Source of the DNA: Sphingomonas limnosediminicola
GTDB taxonomy: Bacteria > Pseudomonadota > Alphaproteobacteria > Sphingomonadales > Sphingomonadaceae
DNA: 64,000 nt
Assembly: GCF_039537965.1 (NCBI RefSeq)
Contig: NZ_BAABBM010000001.1
Location: 1,798,001 to 1,862,000, forward strand
Direction of reading: 5' to 3'
The position numbers were made by a program, and so were the translations under genes. The notes below the pieces were generated by a model, which did not search any database, was not told where the DNA came from, and saw only the letters and a list, made by a program, of their open reading frames with translations. Of this stretch, positions 1-7,898 are shown piece after piece; within the stretch, counting starts at the first letter, position 1, and the number at the start of each line of letters is the position of its first letter.

Positions 1-1
1 C

Positions 2-280
2 CTTCTCTTTGACATTCCCTTACTGTTCGAGACCGGCGGCGAAGCGTCATTCGACAAGGTCATTGTCGTCTCGGCGCCTGCCGAAGCTCAGCGCGCCAGG
101 GTGCTCTCACGGCCCGGGATGACCGCCGACAAATTCTCTTCGATTCTCGCACGGCAGATGACTGATGCGGAGAAGCGCAAACGCGCTGATTTCATCATCG
201 ACACGGGCGCCGACCTATCCACAACCGAGGCCCAGGTCCGCGACATAATTGCTTGTCTCTTACTCCGTGGGGGTAGATAG
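2..280 (+). CDS. coaE: Dephospho-CoA kinase, C-terminal part (5' end outside window)
   Basis: This is the 3' end of an open frame that enters from the left edge and stops with TAG. The 92 visible residues match the C-terminal two thirds of dephospho-CoA kinase, which phosphorylates dephospho-CoA in the last step of coenzyme A synthesis in the cytoplasm. Visible family features are the stretch [11 protein letters not shown], the strand VIVVSAP, the R-x-x-x-R-x-G-M-T lid-type segment ([13 protein letters not shown]), and the closing [18 protein letters not shown]. The P-loop lies outside the window. dnaQ begins eight bases downstream, and the coaE-dnaQ pairing is common in alphaproteobacteria. 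The frame is intact, so the gene is truncated only by the window. Confidence 0.88.
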   Translation, partial: LLFDIPLLFETGGEASFDKVIVVSAPAEAQRARVLSRPGMTADKFSSILARQMTDAEKRKRADFIIDTGADLSTTEAQVRDIIACLLLRGGR

Positions 281-288
281 ATTTCTGT

Positions 289-987
289 GTGCGGGAAATT
301 GTCTTCGATACGGAAACCACCGGGCTGAATCCTGCCGCCGGCGATCGAATGGTCGAGATCGGCTGCATCGAGATTTTCAATCGAGTCGAAACCGGCCGGC
401 ACTTCCACGCTTATTTCAATCCCGAGCGCGATATGCCGCCCGAGGCGGAGGCAGTGCACGGGCTATCGACAATTTTCCTGTCGGACAAACCGCGCTTCCT
501 CGAGAAGGTCGAAGAGCTGCTCGAATTCATCGAGGATTCGCCGCTCGTCGCGCATAACGCTTCGTTCGACTTCGGCTTCCTCAACTTCGAGCTCGGTCGC
601 TGCGGCAAGCCCGCCGTCTGCATTACCCGCATGCGCGACACGCTAGCGCTTGCACGCACCCGGCATCCCGGCGCGAAGCACAGCCTCGACGCGCTGTGCA
701 TGCGCTTCGGGATCGACCGCAGCCATCGGGTGAAGCACGGCGCTCTGCTCGACGCGCAGCTTCTCGCGCAGGTCTATGTCGAGCTCACTGGGGGCCGGCA
801 GATCGGCCTTGGCCTTGTCGCCGATGCAGGCAGCATCACAGTCCAGGATTCGTCGCGTCCGGTCACCGTGCGTGAACCTCGTCCGCCCAGGCCCCATGCG
901 GCAGCGGAAGAGGAACTTGCACGGCACCGAGCGTTTATCTCCCGCCTGGCCAACCCGCTTTGGGCACGCATCCCCGGAGTCCTGTAA
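289..987 (+). CDS. dnaQ: DNA polymerase III epsilon subunit (3'-5' proofreading exonuclease)
   Basis: A 232-residue protein starting at GTG 289. It is the DEDDh exonuclease that proofreads for the replicative polymerase. The first motif, FDTETTG, is at residues 5-11. The second surrounds HNASFDFGFL near residues 85-95, and the third is the H-x-x-x-x-D segment around HGALLDAQLL near residue 150. The C-terminal tail after residue 180 is variable and would contact the polymerase alpha subunit. The GTG start gives the family-typical N-terminus MREIVFDTETTG. The gene sits eight bases after coaE, so the two are probably co-transcribed. Length is normal for the alphaproteobacterial protein. Confidence 0.95.
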   Translation: MREIVFDTETTGLNPAAGDRMVEIGCIEIFNRVETGRHFHAYFNPERDMPPEAEAVHGLSTIFLSDKPRFLEKVEELLEFIEDSPLVAHNASFDFGFLNFELGRCGKPAVCITRMRDTLALARTRHPGAKHSLDALCMRFGIDRSHRVKHGALLDAQLLAQVYVELTGGRQIGLGLVADAGSITVQDSSRPVTVREPRPPRPHAAAEEELARHRAFISRLANPLWARIPGVL

Positions 988-1054
988 GGGCTTTATTGAC
1001 GGCAGGTCGGGGGCGGTCATAAGCGGCGCGCCGTCGATTGAGGAGCAAGGAAAA

Positions 1055-1621
1055 GTGGACGTTCGGGTCGCTGGACATCAGGTCGACACCGGCGAATCAC
1101 TGCGGGAGCATGCTCAGCGCAGGGTCGCCGACATTACCCAAAAGTATTTTTCGAGGTCGGTAGGGGCCAACGTTACCTTCGGGCGTGGACCCAACAACGA
1201 CTTCACCTGCGACATCGTCGCTCCCGTCGCGAACGGGGTTGTCCTCAAGGCGTCGCACAACGCGCGAGAGCCGGATCTCGCCTTCAACGGCGCTGCCGAC
1301 CGCATCGAAAAGCAGCTCCGCCGCTACACCAACCGTCTCAAGGAGCATAAGGTCGACGAGTCGGCACAGGACGTGGTCGACAACGCGGCCTACACGATCC
1401 TTTCGCCAGCGCCGGAGGAAGCCCAGGCGGCCGACGCACCGGCAATCGTCGCCGAAACGCGAGTCGACATTCCCGAAGCGAGCGTGTCCGACGCCGTCAT
1501 GCTGATGGACCTCAGGAATACGAGCGCGCTTCTGTTTAAGAATAGCGCAACGGGCGACTTCAACATGGTCTATCGCCGCGAGGATGGAAACATCGGCTGG
1601 GTTGAGCCGCGCAGCAACTGA
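1055..1621 (+). CDS. hpf: Ribosome hibernation promoting factor, long form
   Basis: The product is 188 residues. Its N-terminal domain, about residues 1-105, has the S30AE/HPF fold signature: VDVRVAGHQVDTGESLREH, then the strand and helix ending RLKEHKV. A C-terminal dimerisation domain of about 60 residues (VMLMDLRNTSALLFKNSATG onward) marks the long form, which pairs 70S ribosomes into 100S dimers during stationary phase. I chose GTG 1055 because a strong ribosome-binding site (GAGGAG, about 1040-1045) lies ahead of it and the protein then starts exactly where the family does; the frame stays open upstream without homology. ptsN follows after about 60 bases, the classic hpf-ptsN pair. rpoN, the usual third partner, is 58 kb away. 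Confidence 0.93.
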   Translation: MDVRVAGHQVDTGESLREHAQRRVADITQKYFSRSVGANVTFGRGPNNDFTCDIVAPVANGVVLKASHNAREPDLAFNGAADRIEKQLRRYTNRLKEHKVDESAQDVVDNAAYTILSPAPEEAQAADAPAIVAETRVDIPEASVSDAVMLMDLRNTSALLFKNSATGDFNMVYRREDGNIGWVEPRSN

Positions 1622-1680
1622 TATCATTTGCCCCGGGGCAGCCAGGGCGCGGGCTCTCGCGCCGAGTAACGGGTTCGAAC

Positions 1681-2145
1681 ATGCAGCTTGCCGATTTCCT
1701 TGATTTCGACGCGATCCGCACGGGTTTTCCCGGAGGAAACAAGCGCTCCTTGCTGCAGCAATTGGCGAACCTTGCCGCGCAGCGGCTCGGCGTAAACGCG
1801 GCTACGCTGCATGCGAGCCTCAATGAGCGTGAGCAACTGGGATCGACCGGTTTCGGTCAGGGAGTCGCCATCCCGCACGGCAAGATCGAAGGCTTGAGCC
1901 GCATCTACGGCCTGTTCGTCAGGCTCGCCGAACCTGTCGACTACAAAGCGATCGACGGGAGGCCGGTCGATCTCATTTTCCTGCTGCTCTCTCCTGTCGA
2001 TGCTGGCGCCGAGCATTTGAAGGCGCTGGCGGCGATCAGCCGCGTCACGCGCAATGGCGCGACGCTCGAGAAGATGCGGGGCGCACGCAGCCGCGATGCG
2101 CTGGCCGCTGTGCTGATGGGCGCCGACGAGCGCGACGCAGCCTGA
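1681..2145 (+). CDS. ptsN: Nitrogen-type phosphotransferase IIA protein (EIIA-Ntr)
   Basis: A 154-residue cytoplasmic phosphocarrier of the regulatory PTS-Ntr chain (PtsP to NPr to PtsN), which reports nitrogen and carbon status and affects potassium transport and stress signalling in proteobacteria. The phosphorylated histidine is in the motif GVAIPHGKI near residues 61-69. The stretch LNEREQLGSTGFGQG before it and PVDLIFLLLSPVDAGAEHLKALA after it are strongly family-like. It follows hpf in the same orientation. Its TGA stop overlaps the proposed CTG start of the next gene, which suggests translational coupling. No transport IIB or IIC domain is present, as expected. Confidence 0.94.
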   Translation: MQLADFLDFDAIRTGFPGGNKRSLLQQLANLAAQRLGVNAATLHASLNEREQLGSTGFGQGVAIPHGKIEGLSRIYGLFVRLAEPVDYKAIDGRPVDLIFLLLSPVDAGAEHLKALAAISRVTRNGATLEKMRGARSRDALAAVLMGADERDAA

Positions 2146-2483
2146 GCGAACGGCTCCCAGCGCATGTCGAAGCCGCCGGCATGCTTCGCCACGCCGAGGC
2201 GCTTGGCGGTTTCGGAGTGGTGCTACGCAAGGGCGACCCAGAGCGTGGCTCGATCCTGTTGGTGATCAGTAGCCGGGGGCGGCACGTCGCTTGCCTGGAG
2301 CGCGTGCTTTCTCTCGACGGAACTTACAGCTGGCGCGCTGTCGGACCGGGCGAATCCGCAAGTTCCATCGAAATTGCTGACTTCCTCGCCAAACGAGCAC
2401 GTTTCGACGAGGATTCCTGGGTGCTGGAACTGGATATCCCGGACGCTGAACGGTTCATCGCTGAAACGACCGCCGCGGGTTGA
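2142..2483 (+). CDS. DUF1491 family protein (probable CTG start)
   Basis: A small cytoplasmic protein of unknown function found in alphaproteobacteria. The first ATG is at 2181, but the family-like sequence begins earlier: reading upstream in frame gives LSERLPAHVEAAGMLRHAEA, and family members as I recall them start M-S-E-R-L-P-A-H-V-E-A. The residue in the Met position here is CTG at 2142, overlapping the ptsN stop as CTGA in the way ATGA or GTGA overlaps do. No ATG, GTG or TTG is in frame between 2100 and 2181. From CTG the product is 113 residues, from ATG 100. The body contains GGFGVVLRKGDPERGSILLV and DEDSWVLELDIPDAERFI. Family call fairly sure, start codon less so. Confidence 0.75.
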   Translation: MSERLPAHVEAAGMLRHAEALGGFGVVLRKGDPERGSILLVISSRGRHVACLERVLSLDGTYSWRAVGPGESASSIEIADFLAKRARFDEDSWVLELDIPDAERFIAETTAAG

Positions 2484-2662
2484 CCCTGCTAGCGAGCCGG
2501 GGGAAACCCTGAGCAACAACAGAGCGGGGGGCATTTTGCTCGGGTAAATCGAGCAGGGATGCCACGCGAGACGGGGAACAGCCACAGGGCGGAAGCGGCA
2601 CTATTCGCTGAGTAATTCGCCTAGTTTTTTTGCTGGTTTTTCACCGCAGAATTAAGATTTTC

Positions 2663-3349
2663 ATGTTGGCTTCGCTTCGATCAGCCTTGCTGATTTGTGC
2701 TGCGCTTACGGCAACTACGGTTGCTCCCGCGCGCGCTGGACCTTCCACTGAGCAGAACGTGTTCGTGGAGAGTGCCAATGCTACCATTCAAAAGGTAGCG
2801 ATCCCTGATTTGCTCGATCCGCGTGACGAGCCCGTTTTGACCGATTCTCAGTCGCATCAGAACCAGGACAGCGATAACGCGCCGTCCGCCGCGACTGCTT
2901 CCACCGATAACGACGAGACGTCCGTAAAGGCGACCGGCGATCTTTCCACGATGGTGGCGCAGCTGCGCGACGCCGATGCCGGGAGCCACGAGCTCGAGTG
3001 CCTCGCGACCGGGATCTACTTCGAATCGAAGAGCGAGCCGCTTGCCGGTCAGCTTGCCGTGGGGAAAGTGATCGCCAACCGCGCGCAAAGCGGCGGCCGT
3101 TTCCCGTCGACCTATTGCGGAGTACTGTTCCAGCGTGGCCAGTTCTCCTTCGTGCACGGTGGACGGCTTCCGTCTGTCCCGCGCGCGAGCCGGCAATGGC
3201 AGACCGCGGTTGCGATGGCGAAGATCGTCGACCAGCGGCTCCAGCAATCGTCGGCCGGCAACGCGCTGTTCTTCCACGCTCGCTACGTGTCGCCGGGTTG
3301 GCGGCTCAAGCGCGTGGCTTCGATCGGAAACCACGTTTTCTACCGCTAA
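2663..3349 (+). CDS. Exported cell wall hydrolase, SleB/CwlJ-like
   Basis: A 228-residue secreted protein. A signal peptide (about residues 1-25, LASLRSALLICAALTATTV then APARA) is followed by a low-complexity acidic linker to about residue 105 and then a Hydrolase_2 domain of the SleB/CwlJ type. Domain features are ELECLATGIYFESKSEPLAGQ, with the presumed catalytic glutamate, GKVIANRA, a YCGVLFQRGQFSF segment and GNALFFHARYVSPGW. Such enzymes cut peptidoglycan. I chose ATG 2663 because it begins the signal peptide; a TTG at 2630 would add eleven residues ahead of it. An efficient terminator follows. The gene stands alone, about 180 bases after the DUF1491 gene. Confidence 0.85.
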   Translation: MLASLRSALLICAALTATTVAPARAGPSTEQNVFVESANATIQKVAIPDLLDPRDEPVLTDSQSHQNQDSDNAPSAATASTDNDETSVKATGDLSTMVAQLRDADAGSHELECLATGIYFESKSEPLAGQLAVGKVIANRAQSGGRFPSTYCGVLFQRGQFSFVHGGRLPSVPRASRQWQTAVAMAKIVDQRLQQSSAGNALFFHARYVSPGWRLKRVASIGNHVFYR

Positions 3350-3371
3350 GGCGGATAAAAGTTTGGGGGCG

Positions 3372-3404
3372 AAACGGGCGGGGTAATTCCCGCCCGTTTT
3401 TCTT
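3372..3404 (+). terminator. Rho-independent terminator after the cell wall hydrolase gene
   Basis: Perfect 11-base arms AAACGGGCGGG (3372-3382) and CCCGCCCGTTT (3389-3399) enclose a GTAATT loop and run into TTTTTCTTT. This is a textbook intrinsic terminator about 20 bases after the hydrolase stop codon. Confidence 0.92.
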
Positions 3405-3437
3405 TGCTGCGTTCTCACGATGTTCTAATGACGACGA

Positions 3438-3923
3438 ATGGCCACGCAGCCCGATTCTCTCTGCTTTACCGACGCGCCGCCGATCGCCGCCGAAGTTGCA
3501 CGCGGTGTCACACGACTGTTCTGCCGTCAGGATCTCTTCGCCGTTTGCGAAGTGCCGCTGCCAAATGGCCGGCGCGCGGACCTGATGGCGATCGATGGAA
3601 AGGGCGGGTTGACCATCGTCGAGATCAAGGTTGCCAAGTCCGACCTGCTGGGCGACGGCAAATGGACCGATTATCTGGAATATTGCGACCGTTTCTTCTG
3701 GGCAGTTCCCCCGCACTTGGCACGGATTCTCGACGAGGAACGCTACCTCCCGCAGGCCGCCGGACTGATTGTCGCGGACCGCTATGACGCCGCCGTGGTC
3801 CGTGAGGCAGCGGACCGTCCCTTGGCGCCTGCGCGCCGAAAGGCGGAAGTGCTGCGTTTCGCCAGGAGAGCCGCGCGGCGTCTGTCCGCGCAGATCGATC
3901 CGTCGCTAGGCGACGCGAACTAG
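3438..3923 (+). CDS. mmcB: MmcB family DNA repair protein
   Basis: A 161-residue cytoplasmic protein of the MmcB (DUF1052) family, reported in Caulobacter as a DNA-damage-induced repair factor with a PD-(D/E)xK nuclease-like fold. The nuclease-like core is visible as PNGRRADLMAID near residues 42-53, followed by GGLTIVEIKVAKSDLLGD, where the D and E-x-K positions match the fold, then WTDYLEYCDRFFWAVPP. The start is ATG 3438 after a stretch downstream of the terminator. I see no obvious LexA box in the short upstream gap. The gene ends immediately next to the stop of the convergent ankyrin gene with no gap. Confidence 0.9.
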   Translation: MATQPDSLCFTDAPPIAAEVARGVTRLFCRQDLFAVCEVPLPNGRRADLMAIDGKGGLTIVEIKVAKSDLLGDGKWTDYLEYCDRFFWAVPPHLARILDEERYLPQAAGLIVADRYDAAVVREAADRPLAPARRKAEVLRFARRAARRLSAQIDPSLGDAN

Positions 3924-4514
3924 CTACTTTCCGGCTGGCTTTGGCTTTTTGGCCTGAATGAGTTGTTGGATGTCGCGCGCCCGTGGGTCACGTTGCGCGT
4001 AATCGCGGGCGGAATAGCCGGCGGCGGTGTCGGTGCGATCAGGGTCAGCTCCGGCATTGAGTAGCAGCTTTACGACCGGCGTCTGGCGCGCTTGCACGGC
4101 CACGATCAACGGCGTTTCACCCATGCGATTGGACGTGTCTGCCTTGGCGCCCATCGAGAGCAGCCACTCGACAGCTTGATCGAAACCGATGCGCGACGCG
4201 ACGATCAGCGGGGTGTCCCCGCCCTTTCCCGCCAGGTTCGGATCCGCGCCCTTGTTGAGGAGGAAGCCCGTCCATTCTTCGTCGCGCCGCATGAGTGCCA
4301 CGATCAGGGCGGTGTTGCCGTCATCGGCCTTGGAATCGACGATGCCCGGCGCGCTGCTGGTCAGAAGCTCCATCGCCTTGTCGCCATCGCTTTTGCGGAC
4401 GGCCTCGACGAACTCGACGCCCTTGTATCCGCCGCCCGTCATCTGCGCGGCTGCAGGTGAGGCGAGGCCCAGTGCTGTTCCGACCGCGAGCTGCGCAAAG
4501 TTGAATGCTTTCAC
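3924..4514 (-). CDS. Exported ankyrin-repeat protein
   Basis: The product is 196 residues from a GTG start (complement of 4512-4514). It begins with a signal peptide (AFNFAQLAVGTALGLASPAAAQ), so it is probably periplasmic. The rest is ankyrin repeats, at least four: YKGVEFVEAVRKSDGDKAMELL, then DGNTALIVALMRRDEEWTGF, then GGDTPLIVASRIGFDQAVEW, then MGETPLIVAVQARQTPVVKL, each with the helix-turn-helix consensus and -GADP- loops. Ankyrin arrays bind other proteins; no partner can be deduced here. The frame stays open for another 260 codons upstream but without family-like sequence, and a GAGGG ribosome-binding sequence precedes the GTG. Convergent with mmcB. Confidence 0.87.
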   Translation of the reverse strand: MKAFNFAQLAVGTALGLASPAAAQMTGGGYKGVEFVEAVRKSDGDKAMELLTSSAPGIVDSKADDGNTALIVALMRRDEEWTGFLLNKGADPNLAGKGGDTPLIVASRIGFDQAVEWLLSMGAKADTSNRMGETPLIVAVQARQTPVVKLLLNAGADPDRTDTAAGYSARDYAQRDPRARDIQQLIQAKKPKPAGK

Positions 4515-4577
4515 CGACTTATGCCCGCCCTCAATGCTTGACCGGAGACCGGTTAGCAGAGCAAGGCTGCTCTTGTC

Positions 4578-5015
4578 ATGAACGACCGCACGCCATTCTG
4601 GGAATTGCCCCTGACCGCGCTCGACGGAGGCCAGTGGGAAGCGCTGTGCGATGGCTGCGGACGATGCTGCATCCACAAGCTCGAGGACGAGGACACAGGG
4701 CTTCTCTACCCTACCAATGTCGCGTGCAAGCTGCTCGACCGACGCGCCGGCCAATGCCGCGATTACAAGAACCGGAAGAAACTCGTGTCTGATTGCGTGA
4801 AGCTTGATCGCAAGAATCTTTCGAGCCTCGACTGGCTGCCGGATAGCTGCGCCTACAAATTGCGTGCGGCCGGCAAACCGCTGCCCGAATGGCACTATCT
4901 GATCTCGGGCAGCCGTGAGACAGTGCATGAAGCTGGGCAGTCGACACGCGGGTGGACCGTCAGCGAAGAGGATGCGGGGGAGCTTGAATTCCATGTGGTC
5001 GAGCGGCCGCTCTGA
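4578..5015 (+). CDS. YcgN/UPF0260 family cysteine-cluster protein
   Basis: A 145-residue protein of the YkgJ-type cysteine cluster superfamily. Conserved cysteines are visible as CDGCGRCC near residues 24-31, then single cysteines in VACKLLD, QCRDYKN, SDCVKLD and SCAYKL, which together probably bind a metal or iron-sulfur centre. The motif YPTNVACKLLD and the phrase LPDSCAYKLRAAGKPLPEWH are strongly typical of the UPF0260 family, whose role is not established. The start is ATG 4578, and the end overlaps the metallopeptidase gene that follows in another frame by 23 bases, suggesting one transcript. Confidence 0.9.
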   Translation: MNDRTPFWELPLTALDGGQWEALCDGCGRCCIHKLEDEDTGLLYPTNVACKLLDRRAGQCRDYKNRKKLVSDCVKLDRKNLSSLDWLPDSCAYKLRAAGKPLPEWHYLISGSRETVHEAGQSTRGWTVSEEDAGELEFHVVERPL

Positions 5016-5712
5016 AGCCCTGACGCTCGATCCCGAGCTATCCGTCCCGATCGAAATCCGCCCCATACGAAACGCGCGGCGACTTCGCCTTCGCTTCGAC
5101 GAGGCGAGCGGCACGCTGAAGTTGACCTGTCCGTGGCGCACCAGCCGTCGCTCGGCGCTCGCTTGGGCGCTCGACCAGCGCGACTGGATCGAGTCGCAGC
5201 TCGCGCGAGCCGGCGCGGCCGAGCCGTTTGCCGACGGTGCCGTGATTCCGGTTGAAGGCCGCGATGTCCGCATCATCTGGTCGACTGGAGCGCCGCGCAC
5301 GCCGCAACTGCTTGGCGATGAACTTCGCGTCGGAGGCCCGATCGAGGGTTTGTCTGGCCGAGTCGAACGTCTCCTGAAGGCTCACGCGCTCAGGATCATG
5401 TCCGCCGAGGTTGCCGAATTTGCCGCCCTGGCTGACGTCATGGCGTCAAATGTCAGCGTCGGCGATCCGGCTTCACGGTGGGGAAGCTGTTCATCGCGCA
5501 AGACAATCCGCTTTAGCTGGCGACTGATTCTCGCGGCGCCGGCCGCGCGTCGGTACGTCGTCGCGCATGAGGTAGCGCACCTGCGGCATCTCAACCACGG
5601 GCCAGAGTTCAAAGCACTCGAAGCGCGGCTGTTCGGGACCGGCCTCAGTGAGGCGAAGTCAATCCTACGGCGAGACGGTCCGCGGCTCCGTCGCATCGGG
5701 CGGCGGGGATGA
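4993..5712 (+). CDS. SprT/YgjP-type (DUF45) zinc metallopeptidase
   Basis: A 239-residue protein. The C-terminal half carries the gluzincin site HEVAH near residues 192-196, with the downstream H of RHLNHGPEF as a third zinc ligand, preceded by the family phrase SRWGSCSSRKTIRFSW. This is the YgjP/DUF45 group related to SprT and M48 peptidases. The N-terminal region (IEIRPIRNARRLRLRF) is the usual beta-rich lead-in. I chose ATG 4993 because a GGGGGAG ribosome-binding site lies about nine bases ahead; the frame is open back to 4915. The start lies inside the YcgN-like gene, and the last 48 bases overlap the 3' end of the convergent penicillin-binding protein gene. Confidence 0.87.
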   Translation: MWSSGRSEALTLDPELSVPIEIRPIRNARRLRLRFDEASGTLKLTCPWRTSRRSALAWALDQRDWIESQLARAGAAEPFADGAVIPVEGRDVRIIWSTGAPRTPQLLGDELRVGGPIEGLSGRVERLLKAHALRIMSAEVAEFAALADVMASNVSVGDPASRWGSCSSRKTIRFSWRLILAAPAARRYVVAHEVAHLRHLNHGPEFKALEARLFGTGLSEAKSILRRDGPRLRRIGRRG

Positions 5713-7779
5713 AGGGTCGCGATTAGGCTGCGGCGGCGGAGGCCGTTGCGGCTGCTGTTGCTGCTGCGGCGGGAACGCTTGATCAAGCTCCTGCTGAGTC
5801 GGATCGCCCGTTCCGTCGGGTCTGACCATCGGCTGCTGCTGGGGCACTCCCTGTGCGGGCGGATTCTCGAGCGGCATGCCATTCTCGTCCACCAGGGACG
5901 GGGACATAGCGTTCGCGTCGATCGCCGTGTCACCGTACATTTCTTCTTCGGGCGTTAGCTGCCAGTCGGGGATCGGCACCTGCGTATCGAACTGCTCGAC
6001 CGGGCGATTGGCGACAGCAACCGTCATGAAATCGTGGAAGGCGCGGGCCGGTGCCGTGCCACCCTGAAGTCCGGCAATCGGCTTCGCGTCATCGCGGCCC
6101 ATCCATACGCCGGTCGTCAGTCCGCTCGAGAAGCCGATAAACCAGCCGTCCTTGTTGGAGCTGGTGGTGCCAGTCTTTCCGGCGACAGGACGGCCAATCT
6201 GCGCCGCGCGCCCGGTACCACTCAGCACTGCCGACTGCAGAAGGTCGGTCATCTCTGCCGCGACCCAGGGCGCGACGAGCACGCGCTGCTCCATCTGGTC
6301 GTGCTGATAAAGTATGCGGCCGTCGGCGGTGACGACCTTGCGGATGGCGTAAGGCGTGATTGCAACGCCCTTGTTCTGCACCGATGCGAATGCGCGGGTC
6401 ATGTCGATCAGCCGAACCTCGCTCGATCCCAGCACCATCGACGGATAGGTCGAGATCGGGGTCGTAATGCCGAATCGCCGCGCCATGTCGGCAATGGTCG
6501 TGAAGCCGACCTGCGCCCCGATCTTTGCGCTGATGGTGTTGATCGACCGCGAGAAAGCTTCGCGCAGGCTCACGGGGCCAAGGTTGGTGCGCGTCGAGTT
6601 GCGCGGCGTCCAGCCGTCGATCGTGATCGGCTCGTCGACGATCGTATCGGTCGGTTTCATTCCCGATTCGAGCGCGCTCAGGTAAACGAACAGCTTGAAC
6701 GCCGATCCAGGCTGCCGCGTCGCCTGCGTCGCTCGGTTGTAGATTGAATCGACATAATCCTTGCCGCCGACCATCGCGCGAACCGCACCGTCGCGGTCCA
6801 TCGACACAAGCGCGCCTTGCACACCGTTGGGTGCGTTGGCGCGGATCGACTTGTCGGCCACCGCCTGCATGCCGGGATCGAGCGTGGTCCACACGTCGAT
6901 CGGGTCCTGGGTCTGGTCGATCAGCTGATCGAGCTGGGGCAGCGCCCAATCGGTAAAGTAGCGGACGCTGTTGTTGTTCGTCGTCTGCTGGATACGGATA
7001 CTTGCGGGGTCGGCATTGGCCGCGGCGTCGGCGCTAATGAAGCCGTTCTTGACCATCGTCTGCAGCACGACGCCGGAACGCGAGCGTGCAGCCTGGACGT
7101 CGGCCGTCGGCGAATAATTGGACGGCGCCTTGACGAGGCCGGCGATGATCGCCGCCTCACCGAGGCTTAGGTGATCGGCGCCGTGGCCGAAGAATTTGCC
7201 GGAAGCCGCATCGATGCCGTAGGCGCCGCCGCCGAAATAGACCCGGTTGAGGTAAAGCTCGAGGATCTGGTCCTTACTGAACTTCCGCTCCAACGCGAGT
7301 GCCAGGATCGCTTCCTTGAACTTGCGGGTAAAGCTGCGGTTGTTGGTAAGGAAGATGTTGCGGGCGAGCTGCTGCGTGATCGTAGACGTCGCGCTGACCC
7401 GTTTGCCCCGCGTAACTGCGGAAACCAGGGCGCGGCCTATTCCGATCGGGTCGACGCCGATATGGCTTCGGAAACGGCGGTCCTCGGTCGAGATCATTGC
7501 GGCGCGCATCTCCGCAGGAATCTGGTCGTAGCGCAGCCAGTGGCCGAAGCTCGGCCCCAGCGCGACAAGCACCTGCCCGTTTGCCGCGCGGACGCGGATC
7601 ATCTGGCCGAGATCGTTGCGCTTAGTGAGCTCGGAATAGCTTGGCAGGTTGGCGACAGCGACGGCAACCGCGACGATCAACGCGAGGACGGCGAGCACAG
7701 CAGCATAGACGATGCCCTGAAGGATCGTCTTGAATGTCGAGCGCCCCGAAGAGGCGGTGGCGGAGCGCGTGCGGGCCAT
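5665..7779 (-). CDS. Class A penicillin-binding protein 1A (transglycosylase/transpeptidase)
   Basis: A 704-residue inner-membrane enzyme that polymerises and crosslinks peptidoglycan. Order of parts: cytoplasmic tail, one membrane helix (about residues 22-44), GT51 glycosyltransferase domain with the catalytic glutamate in ISTEDRRFRSHIGVD (about 95-110), then the transpeptidase domain with the SxxK motif in RQPGSAFKLF, the SxN motif SRSIN and KTG in AGKTGTTSSNKDG. The last 75 residues are rich in proline and glutamine (QQQPMVRPDG, FPPQQQQQPQRPPPPQP) and look disordered. The gene is monocistronic, and its 3' end overlaps the metallopeptidase gene on the other strand by 48 bases. It is shorter than E. 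coli MrcA, as is usual in sphingomonads. Confidence 0.93.
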   Translation of the reverse strand: MARTRSATASSGRSTFKTILQGIVYAAVLAVLALIVAVAVAVANLPSYSELTKRNDLGQMIRVRAANGQVLVALGPSFGHWLRYDQIPAEMRAAMISTEDRRFRSHIGVDPIGIGRALVSAVTRGKRVSATSTITQQLARNIFLTNNRSFTRKFKEAILALALERKFSKDQILELYLNRVYFGGGAYGIDAASGKFFGHGADHLSLGEAAIIAGLVKAPSNYSPTADVQAARSRSGVVLQTMVKNGFISADAAANADPASIRIQQTTNNNSVRYFTDWALPQLDQLIDQTQDPIDVWTTLDPGMQAVADKSIRANAPNGVQGALVSMDRDGAVRAMVGGKDYVDSIYNRATQATRQPGSAFKLFVYLSALESGMKPTDTIVDEPITIDGWTPRNSTRTNLGPVSLREAFSRSINTISAKIGAQVGFTTIADMARRFGITTPISTYPSMVLGSSEVRLIDMTRAFASVQNKGVAITPYAIRKVVTADGRILYQHDQMEQRVLVAPWVAAEMTDLLQSAVLSGTGRAAQIGRPVAGKTGTTSSNKDGWFIGFSSGLTTGVWMGRDDAKPIAGLQGGTAPARAFHDFMTVAVANRPVEQFDTQVPIPDWQLTPEEEMYGDTAIDANAMSPSLVDENGMPLENPPAQGVPQQQPMVRPDGTGDPTQQELDQAFPPQQQQQPQRPPPPQPNRDPSSPPPDATEPRTVSP

Positions 7780-7847
7780 TCGTCAGGTCCGGATAGAAAG
7801 CTCTGAGCGTTGCGACAATAGGCGAACGCCGTTCCTGCGCAGGACAA

Positions 7848-7866
7848 GGTTAGCTGCCGATTAACC
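7848..7866. promoter_or_regulatory. Inverted repeat GGTTA-N9-TAACC before the first DUF4402 gene
   Basis: GGTTA at 7848-7852 and TAACC at 7862-7866 flank nine bases, centred about 42 bases before the ATG at 7899. The same geometry (GGTTR-N9-YAACC) recurs before the third DUF4402 gene and before the chaperone gene, so it may be an operator. YAACC resembles the TTAACC half-site of the alphaproteobacterial regulator CtrA, but CtrA sites are normally direct repeats. Confidence 0.4.
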
Positions 7867-7898
7867 GTGCTTTAGCGATGGCGCGCTAGATCGAGGCC

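Noticed and set aside
215..223. CTATCCACA, 8 of 9 bases of a DnaA box
   Set aside because: A single near-match inside coaE with no further boxes or AT-rich region around it; no origin can be supported.
1629..1640. Palindrome TGCCCCGGGGCA between hpf and ptsN
   Set aside because: Short and GC-only with no T-tract; likely by chance in this composition.
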